Shown here piece by piece: positions 6,328-11,053 of a stretch of 11,053 nt of DNA. The stretch is taken from the NCBI GenBank assembly GCA_023446675.1, contig JAEXPO010000093.1, forward strand, positions 1-11,053, given 5' to 3'. A model generated the notes under the pieces. It was not told the DNA's origin. It did not search any database and saw nothing but the letters and a program-made list of their open reading frames with translations. Source of the DNA: Bacillota bacterium. GTDB taxonomy: Bacteria; Bacillota; Clostridia; DSM-8532. Position 1 is the stretch's first letter. Each line of letters starts with the position of its first letter. Both the position numbers and the translations under genes were made by a program.

Positions 6328-7205
6328 TAAAGCCAGTCGGTTAGCGTATCGGACCAGGCAACCCCAAGGGAAGCATTTCCAAAGGTTTCAGCATAGGTTT
6401 GGGCATAGGAGCCATGGAAAAACAAAAGGTTTTTCCCTACCCCGGGCTCGTCCTTTAAGCAAAGGACCTGTCCGGCGGTAATCCGCCCTTTTGCCCAGTC
6501 CCACTCCTGCTGCCCAAGATAAAAGGTCTCCAGATCCGCCCATCCTTTCAAATCCTTTGTTGTCTTTACATTAATGCCATTATGAGGGGAATTAAAAAGG
6601 TAGTAGGAATCCTTCTGAACCGCCACACAGCAGTTCTCCCCACAATCCAGAGAGCCCAGAACCGTATAGGCCTTAAGGTCCTCCGTTACGGAAAGGGTGG
6701 CTCCGTTTTGCTTGTATATGCAGTAAAAACGCCCCTTTACATCCTTATCCTCAAAGATGTAGGGATCGATCATACGCCCCATAGCCTCTTCGGGTACATC
6801 GCCCTTAACCCTTATCAGCTCCGGCTCACTCCAGGTTAAAAGATCCCGGCTGGAGGCTATGTACAGCCTGGCCGAAGCATCGCCTATAGTATCTCCCTGG
6901 TTGGGAAGGGGATAGGTTTGAAAGCACATGTAATAAAGTCCGTCCTTTTTAAAGATATTGCCCGGACTGGAGTAATTGCGCTTCAAGTCCTTAGGGGTGA
7001 GAATAGCAGGCTCCGTCCAGCTCACAAGATCCGTGGACCGGCTCAGCCCGATGTAGAGGTACATGTAACCGTCCTCCAGTTGGGCTATAGTGTGAAATAA
7101 ATAAAAGGTGCCGCTCTCATAATAGCAGGCAGGATCCCTGTACGCCGTCTTTTCATCACCCTTTATGATTCTGCTGGTTTTCAATTCGTTCCACTTAATA
7201 GCCAT
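6321..7205 (-). CDS. GH43-like five-bladed beta-propeller glycosidase, cytoplasmic
   Basis: This is a probable glycoside hydrolase of the five-bladed propeller superfamily (GH43/GH32/GH117-like), 294 residues and complete as a single catalytic domain. The blade repeats are visible as S.STDLVSWTEP (55-66), SSRDLLTWSEPEL (118-130) and VTEDLKAY (173-180). Candidate catalytic residues by position are Asp24 in YRDPACYY (the general base), Asp147 in MIDPYIF (the pKa modulator) and Glu190 in CGENCCVAV followed by YYLFNS (the acid). The Glu motif differs from the usual EGP/EAP, so the family is called with caution. There is no signal peptide, so the enzyme acts on imported oligosaccharides. The start at 7205 has AGGAGGA seven bases upstream. 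The gene follows the cupin-AraC regulator gene by 40 bp on the same strand. A GH130-type mannoside phosphorylase was considered because of the mannosidase nearby, but the motifs fit GH43-type enzymes better. The substrate is unknown. Confidence 0.75.
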   Translation of the reverse strand: MAIKWNELKTSRIIKGDEKTAYRDPACYYESGTFYLFHTIAQLEDGYMYLYIGLSRSTDLVSWTEPAILTPKDLKRNYSSPGNIFKKDGLYYMCFQTYPLPNQGDTIGDASARLYIASSRDLLTWSEPELIRVKGDVPEEAMGRMIDPYIFEDKDVKGRFYCIYKQNGATLSVTEDLKAYTVLGSLDCGENCCVAVQKDSYYLFNSPHNGINVKTTKDLKGWADLETFYLGQQEWDWAKGRITAGQVLCLKDEPGVGKNLLFFHGSYAQTYAETFGNASLGVAWSDTLTDWLYL

Positions 7206-7212
7206 TGGCTGT

Positions 7213-7219
7213 TCCTCCT
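7213..7219 (-). promoter_or_regulatory. Strong ribosome binding site of the GH43-like gene
   Basis: AGGAGGA lies seven bases upstream of the ATG at 7205. It follows the intercistronic hairpin at 7228-7256, so the gene can be translated independently of the regulator gene. Confidence 0.85.
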
Positions 7220-7227
7220 GAATTAAA

Positions 7228-7256
7228 GCCCCATTTTTTAAGCTTCTAAAAGGGGC
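7228..7256 (-). terminator. Intercistronic hairpin at the end of the cupin-AraC gene, possible attenuator
   Basis: On the minus strand, GCCCC (7256-7252) and TTTTA pair with TAAAA and GGGGC (7232-7228), giving about 10 pairs with a three-base bulge and a six-base loop. The next bases read TTTAATTC, a short U-rich tail. The left arm includes the last codons and TAG stop (7248-7246) of the regulator gene. This could be a weak terminator that lowers read-through into the glycosidase gene, or a structure that stabilises the mRNA. Confidence 0.5.
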
Positions 7257-8100
7257 GTTTCATTTGATATTGTTTTCGAAATTGGGCAGGTGTCATTCCA
7301 TAGTGCCTCCCGAAGACATGATAAAAATGGCTCAGGCTCTGAAAGCCGCAATCCATGCAAATCTCCAGAATATCCCCATCCGAGCTGGCCAGCCTGTTGG
7401 CAGCATAATTCATTCGAAGCTGGTTAATATATTCAATGGGTGTGAGACTAAAGTATTTGGCAAAGCTCCTGCTGATATGCTCCCTGCCCCTGCCGGAAAG
7501 CTGGGACATCATTTCGGTACCACGGCTGAAATATTTCTGATTCTGCATCCGCTCTTTGAGCTCGACAAGCCATAGGGGCGCTTCGGAGCTGCGGTTCTCC
7601 TCCCTGCTGTAAATAAAATGACGAATGAAAATATCTGAAATTAACGAACGCAGATTAAGCTTTAAAAGAATTTTATCATTCCAGTTAATCATGTTCAGGG
7701 CTTCAAGCTTCATTTTAAGAATGGTCCTGTCTGCGGCTGAGAGCATCACACAGGGTGGCTCCTCCCTATTGAGCAGACCCTCCACGGGAAATTCCCCGTC
7801 AAAATACCGCAATAAGGCTTCCACCGTTTTTCCTGAGAAGGTGAGGTTGATAAACTGGCAATCCCTCTCCTTCCCCTTTTCATAGCTGTGAACATCCCTG
7901 GGACGAATAAACACCAGGCTTCCCTCCGGCAGCTCCCGCACCCTTCCGTTGGCCCGGTGCAGCGTGCTCCCGCCTGTTATAAGAAAGATTTCATAAAAAT
8001 CATGATCATGGGGAGGCGCCGCATTCTTAAGGGAGCCCACAAACTGATAGCAGCCGCCCACATCCGGATCCATGGTATCGCTTTCATAATATCTCAGCAT
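7246..8100 (-). CDS. Cupin-AraC family transcription regulator
   Basis: This is a cytoplasmic sugar-responsive regulator of the AraC family, 284 residues, the standard size. The N-terminal half is a cupin-type sensing domain with HDHDFYEIFLITGG (31-44; His31, His33 and Glu37 in the usual positions), the NGR turn (51-53), LPEGSLVFIRPRDVHSYE (57-74) and His71. The C-terminal AraC domain spans about 185-278. Its first helix-turn-helix is somewhat divergent (MMSQLSGRGREHISRSFAKY), while the second is canonical (ILEICMDCGFQSLSHFYHVF, ending GMTPAQFRKQY). The overall arrangement resembles chitobiose- and rhamnose-type regulators such as ChbR. The start at 8100 has AAGG six bases upstream. The gene is cotranscribed with the GH43-like gene and faces the beta-mannosidase gene across 216 bp, so both units are its likely targets. 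The ligand is inferred to be a mannoside or an intermediate of the same pathway. Confidence 0.9.
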   Translation of the reverse strand: MLRYYESDTMDPDVGGCYQFVGSLKNAAPPHDHDFYEIFLITGGSTLHRANGRVRELPEGSLVFIRPRDVHSYEKGKERDCQFINLTFSGKTVEALLRYFDGEFPVEGLLNREEPPCVMLSAADRTILKMKLEALNMINWNDKILLKLNLRSLISDIFIRHFIYSREENRSSEAPLWLVELKERMQNQKYFSRGTEMMSQLSGRGREHISRSFAKYFSLTPIEYINQLRMNYAANRLASSDGDILEICMDCGFQSLSHFYHVFGRHYGMTPAQFRKQYQMKRPF

Positions 8101-8115
8101 AATCTGCCTTAAGAG

Positions 8116-8150
8116 CCTCCCTTCATGGAGGTGCGCTTTTTCGAGACCTC
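8116..8150 (-). promoter_or_regulatory. Two mutually exclusive hairpins in the cupin-AraC leader
   Basis: On the minus strand the leader reads GAGGT (8150-8146), then ACCTCC (8132-8127), then GGAGG (8120-8116). The middle ACCTCC can pair either with the upstream GAGGT or with the downstream GGAGG, but not with both. The stems are only five pairs long, so regulatory meaning is uncertain. Confidence 0.3.
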
Positions 8151-8159
8151 AACCGCCCC

Positions 8160-8175
8160 AATATCACAATATCAC
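8160..8175. repeat. Tandem 8-bp repeat AATATCAC x2 in the divergent control region
   Basis: AATATCAC at 8160-8167 is followed directly by an identical copy at 8168-8175. On the minus strand it reads GTGATATT twice and lies where the -10 region of the regulator promoter would be. It could be an operator or a chance low-complexity feature. Confidence 0.5.
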
Positions 8176-8316
8176 AAAAATTAAATCAAAACAAAACAAG
8201 ATTCTGCCGCTTTCATCTGTTACATTCATAATGAAAAGAAAGGGGACTTCACCCCTCAGCAAAAAAAATCTCCTGCACTCCAAGCATCCTTAAACTGTGA
8301 AAGGACAGGAAACGTT

Positions 8317-10776
8317 ATGAAGAAACAATGCCTCAATGGCTCCTGGAGCATGAAGCGTACAACTGAGCAAAGCTGGATACCTGCCGTGGTTCCCGGTTCA
8401 ATGTACAATGATTTGCTCAACGCCGGTCTTATGGAGGATCCCTTCTACCGGGACAATGAAGAAAAAGCAATAGAGCTTTCCTCCTTCGATTATGAGTATA
8501 TCCGGCAATTTACACCAGAACCGGCCCTGCTCCGGTGCGATCGGATTCTGCTTCGCTGCGAGGGCCTGGACACCCTGGCCCATATTACCCTCAATGGACA
8601 GAAGCTGGCCTCCACCGACAATATGCACCGGACCTACGAATTCAATGTAAAGGGCCTACTTAAGGAGGGAGAAAACACCCTTCATATCCTTTTTTCCTCG
8701 CCCACAGCCTATATTGAAAGAAAGAACCGTGAGGAATCTCTTTGGGGCCCCGACGATTCCATCAAGGGCTTCCCCCACCTTCGTAAAGCCCATTGTATGT
8801 TTGGCTGGGATTGGGGCCCCAAGCTTCCGGATATGGGCATCTGGCGTGATATCTGCCTTCTGGGTTATGAAACCGCCCGGCTGGAGGAGGTGTATGTAAC
8901 CCAGCATCACACCCCCGGCAGTGTATCGCTTTCCTTCAGGCTCACTCACTCAAAAACCATAGGTGATACCCTTACTGCCCGCATCCTTGTAATCGGGCCG
9001 GAGGGTGAAGCCTATGAAACCTCACTCCCGCTTTCCGATAACACCGAGGTTGCTTCTGTCGTTATAGACAATCCCAGCCTATGGTGGCCTAACGGTTTTG
9101 GCAGCCAGCCCCTTTACTCTGCCCGCATTGAGCTTATTAATAACGGGGAGATTTCAGATTACAGGGAGATGAAGCTGGGGCTTCGCACCATCACGGTTAG
9201 AAGAGAGCCGGATGCCTGGGGTGAGTCCTTTGAGTTTGTGGTCAACGGCCTTTCCGTTTTTGCCATGGGAGCCGATTATATACCGGAGGACAATATTCTG
9301 GCCCGCTGCACGCCTTTAAAAACCGAAAGGCTTTTGAAGGACTGCGTTGCCGCCAATTTCAACTGTGTCCGGGTTTGGGGCGGCGGCCATTATCCCCCCG
9401 ACTATTTTTATGACAAGTGTGATGAGCTGGGCCTTCTGGTGTGGCAGGATCATCTCTTCGCCTGCGGCGTGTACAGCATGACCGAAGCCTTTACTGAAAA
9501 TATTACCCGGGAAATTGAGGACAATGTACGGCGTATCCGCCATCATGCCTCCCTTGCCCTGTGGTGCGGAAACAACGAAATGGAGGAGGGCTGGGTAAGC
9601 TGGGGCTTTCCCAAGCCCCCAAAGCTTCGCAGCGATTACATCAAGCAGTTTGAATTCATCATTCCAAGAATTATGAAGGAAACCGATCCCAATACCTTCT
9701 ATTGGCCCTCCTCCCCTTCCTCCGGCGGAAATTTTGACAATCCCAACGATGAAAACCGGGGGGATGTCCACTATTGGCAGGTATGGCACGGGAACAAGCC
9801 CTTTACCGACTACCGCAGCTTCTTTTTCCGTTTTGTTTCCGAGTTTGGTTTCCAGTCCTTCCCAGGAATTGAAACCATTAAGAGCTTTACCCTTCCTGAG
9901 GATCGGAATATTTTCTCCCATGTTATGGAAAACCATCAGAAGAACGGCTCGGCCAACGGTAAAATTCTGTTTTATCTGGCTTCCACCTTTAAATACCCCA
10001 AGGATTTTGAAAGCCTCCTCTATGCCTCCCAGCTTCTCCAGGCCGAGGCCATGAAATACGGAGTGGAGCACTGGCGCCGCAACCGGGGTCGGTGCATGGG
10101 AGCCATTTACTGGCAGCTTAACGACTGCTGGCCTGTGGCATCCTGGGCAAGCATCGACTCCTTCGGACGCTGGAAGGCCCTTCACTATTTTGCAAAGCGC
10201 TTTTTTGCTCCCGTGCTGCTCTCAGCCTGCGAGGAGGGCACCAGGGTTTCCCTCCATGTTACCAATGAAACGCCAGGTGCTTTCAGTGGTGAAGTGTGCT
10301 GGAAGCTTTCCAAAACTACCGGTGAAACGGTGGCAGAAGGCTCCTCCCCTGTTTCGGCTGAAAAGCTCTCCGCCGTTAAAGCTCTGGAGCTGGATTTTGC
10401 GGCTACCCTTACGGACAAGGCGGCCCTCAGGGAGCATTATCTGAGCTTTGCCCTTAAAAAGGACGGCAGCGTCCTATCCGAGGGAACGGTGCTTTTTGTC
10501 CAGCCCAAGCACCTAACCCTTTCAAAGCCTGAGATAAAGGTGAGCCTTGAGGAAACGCAGGATACGCTTATTCTGAGGCTTAGCACCGATGTTTTTGCCA
10601 AGTACCTGGAGTTGGAGACGGGCGCCTGGAAGGTGGTCTTCAGCGACAATTTCTTTGACCTTCTTCCCGGCGGCGAAAGGGTTATCACTGTTTCAAAAGC
10701 CGAAGCACCCGAGGGCTTTAATCTTGCGAGCCTTCAGGAATCCCTCCAAATACGGAGCCAGTGGGACATGGCCTGA
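8317..10776 (+). CDS. Beta-mannosidase, glycoside hydrolase family 2
   Basis: This enzyme releases terminal beta-D-mannose from manno-oligosaccharides with retention of configuration. The 819-residue length is normal for the intracellular bacterial enzyme. The N-terminal sugar-binding-like domain begins LNGSW and includes VPGSMYNDLLNAGLMEDPFYRDNE (25-48), typical of beta-mannosidases. LWGPDDSIKG and FGWDWGPKLPDMGIWR (163-177) are also hallmark mannosidase segments. An immunoglobulin-like domain follows (about 186-295), then the TIM-barrel catalytic domain (about 296-620), with acid/base Glu421 in WCGNNEMEEGW and nucleophile Glu509 in FVSEFGFQSFPG. MGAIYWQLNDCWPVASW is another conserved block. 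The C-terminal region forms accessory beta domains. There is no signal peptide, so the enzyme is cytoplasmic. The start has AGGA six bases upstream. It is divergent from the cupin-AraC/GH43-like unit and probably co-regulated with it. Confidence 0.96.
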   Translation: MKKQCLNGSWSMKRTTEQSWIPAVVPGSMYNDLLNAGLMEDPFYRDNEEKAIELSSFDYEYIRQFTPEPALLRCDRILLRCEGLDTLAHITLNGQKLASTDNMHRTYEFNVKGLLKEGENTLHILFSSPTAYIERKNREESLWGPDDSIKGFPHLRKAHCMFGWDWGPKLPDMGIWRDICLLGYETARLEEVYVTQHHTPGSVSLSFRLTHSKTIGDTLTARILVIGPEGEAYETSLPLSDNTEVASVVIDNPSLWWPNGFGSQPLYSARIELINNGEISDYREMKLGLRTITVRREPDAWGESFEFVVNGLSVFAMGADYIPEDNILARCTPLKTERLLKDCVAANFNCVRVWGGGHYPPDYFYDKCDELGLLVWQDHLFACGVYSMTEAFTENITREIEDNVRRIRHHASLALWCGNNEMEEGWVSWGFPKPPKLRSDYIKQFEFIIPRIMKETDPNTFYWPSSPSSGGNFDNPNDENRGDVHYWQVWHGNKPFTDYRSFFFRFVSEFGFQSFPGIETIKSFTLPEDRNIFSHVMENHQKNGSANGKILFYLASTFKYPKDFESLLYASQLLQAEAMKYGVEHWRRNRGRCMGAIYWQLNDCWPVASWASIDSFGRWKALHYFAKRFFAPVLLSACEEGTRVSLHVTNETPGAFSGEVCWKLSKTTGETVAEGSSPVSAEKLSAVKALELDFAATLTDKAALREHYLSFALKKDGSVLSEGTVLFVQPKHLTLSKPEIKVSLEETQDTLILRLSTDVFAKYLELETGAWKVVFSDNFFDLLPGGERVITVSKAEAPEGFNLASLQESLQIRSQWDMA

Positions 10777-10805
10777 CGTTTCAGGCGCTGAGGGTATACG
10801 TTTTA

Positions 10806-10825
10806 TGCCTTATACACCAAAGGCA
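10806..10825 (+). terminator. Weak hairpin with T-rich tail after the beta-mannosidase gene
   Basis: TGCCTT (10806-10811) pairs with AAGGCA (10820-10825) around an eight-base loop, followed by AAATTTAGTTTTAT. The stem is short and the T-run is interrupted, so it would at best assist the stronger hairpin just downstream. Confidence 0.3.
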
Positions 10826-10849
10826 AAATTTAGTTTTATAACACCTCGC

Positions 10850-10871
10850 GGGGAGAGCGTATGCTCTCCCC
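10850..10871. terminator. Strong hairpin between convergent genes, probable terminator
   Basis: A perfect 9-bp stem, GGGGAGAGC (10850-10858) with GCTCTCCCC (10863-10871), closes a GTAT loop. On the plus strand the next bases are AATTTCATT, a modest U-rich tail, 74 bp past the mannosidase stop. It also lies 28 bp past the stop of the converging regulator gene, so it may serve both directions, although the minus-strand tail is not U-rich. Confidence 0.6.
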
Positions 10872-10899
10872 AATTTCATTGGCAGCCATTTGCGGCTCC

Positions 10900-11053
10900 T
10901 CACTTTTCTATCCTTCCCTCCATGCTGCATTTTTGCCGGTACTCGCCGGGGGTGCTGCCTATCGAGGCTTTAAAGGCCCGGATAAAGGACTGAAGGGACA
11001 CATACCCCACCCTCTCTGCTATGTCGCTGACCTTAAGTGAGGTTGTGGAAAGA
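10900..11053 (-). CDS. AraC-family transcription regulator, C-terminal fragment (5' part off right edge)
   Basis: The minus strand from the right edge reads an open frame of 50 residues ending at a TGA at 10902-10900. It contains VSDIAERVGYVSLQSFIRAF and then IGSTPGEYRQK, the second helix-turn-helix and closing signature of an AraC-type DNA-binding domain. The form is close to that of the membrane regulator elsewhere in the window (IANKVGYSNSVTLIRAF, ITPGKYK). The rest of the protein lies beyond the window, so I cannot tell whether it is a YesN-type response regulator, a membrane-anchored one or a small AraC protein. It converges on the beta-mannosidase gene and may start another regulator-transporter unit to the right. 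Confidence 0.88.
   Translation of the reverse strand, partial: LSTTSLKVSDIAERVGYVSLQSFIRAFKASIGSTPGEYRQKCSMEGRIEK

Larger units (their letters stand above)
8101..8316. promoter_or_regulatory. Divergent control region between cupin-AraC and beta-mannosidase genes
   Basis: This 216-bp region must hold both promoters. On the plus strand, an extended -10-like TG-T-TACATT (8218-8226) and CATAAT (8227-8232) lack a good -35, as expected for an activated promoter. On the minus strand, TTGATT followed at 17-18 bp by a GATATT-type hexamer is a weak candidate for the regulator. An A-rich stretch covers about 8176-8200. A partial catabolite-repression-like half-site, TGAAAGCG, reads on the minus strand at 8215-8208, but its other half is poor. 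The palindrome AGGGG-ACTTCA-CCCCT lies at 8241-8256 in the mannosidase leader. Confidence 0.5.

Noticed and set aside
8202..8215. A possible catabolite-repression (cre) site in the divergent region
   Set aside because: The left half TGAAAGCG fits, but the right half has about three mismatches to the consensus, too weak to call.
8231..8293. A 20-codon open frame in the beta-mannosidase leader, starting with an ATG at 8231
   Set aside because: There is no ribosome binding site before it, its composition is lysine- and serine-rich as expected from A-rich leader DNA, and its start coincides with the -10-like sequence.
9316..10185. A 289-codon open frame antisense to the beta-mannosidase gene
   Set aside because: It lies wholly inside a well-supported GH2 catalytic domain and shows no recognisable domain. 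Long antisense frames are common opposite biased codon use.

Overview
The window looks like a carbohydrate-utilisation region from a Gram-positive bacterium of the Bacillota, most likely a Paenibacillaceae or Clostridia (Lachnospiraceae-like) member. The reasons are strong AGGAGG-type ribosome binding sites, a lipoprotein-type solute-binding protein paired with an LplB-type permease, a large membrane-bound AraC-family (YesN-like) regulator next to them, and mid-range base composition by eye. I see no phage, insertion-sequence, CRISPR, tRNA or rRNA signal.

Layout, left to right. Positions 1-4913 hold, on the minus strand and read from right to left, a membrane-anchored AraC-type sensor-regulator (2568-4913), a sugar-binding lipoprotein (704-2359) and the first part of an LplB-like permease (1-598, running off the left edge). 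Positions 4980-6123 hold an overlapping minus-strand pair, a histidine phosphatase followed by a shikimate-kinase-fold protein, with a near-consensus vegetative promoter just upstream (6159-6186). Positions 6321-8100 hold a minus-strand pair, a cupin-AraC regulator followed by a five-bladed-propeller glycosidase of GH43-like type. Facing them across a 216-bp divergent region is a plus-strand GH2 beta-mannosidase (8317-10776). At the right edge (10900-11053) is the C-terminal tail of another AraC-type regulator, converging on the mannosidase with a strong hairpin between them.

How the genes may work together (inference): the lipoprotein and permease import an oligosaccharide, under a regulator that senses an extracellular signal through its own external domain. 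The GH2 and GH43-like enzymes both lack signal peptides and would trim imported oligosaccharides in the cytoplasm. The GH2 family assignment points to beta-mannosides. The cupin-AraC protein is placed to control both the glycosidase downstream of it and the divergent mannosidase. The role of the phosphatase/kinase pair is not evident. The kinase lacks residues expected of a true shikimate kinase, so it is the least explained part of the window.

The most interesting non-coding signals are a set of direct repeats about 20 bp apart upstream of the binding-protein gene, which look like AraC-type half-sites, and several hairpins at gene junctions. I do not see clear evidence of a wholly new system.
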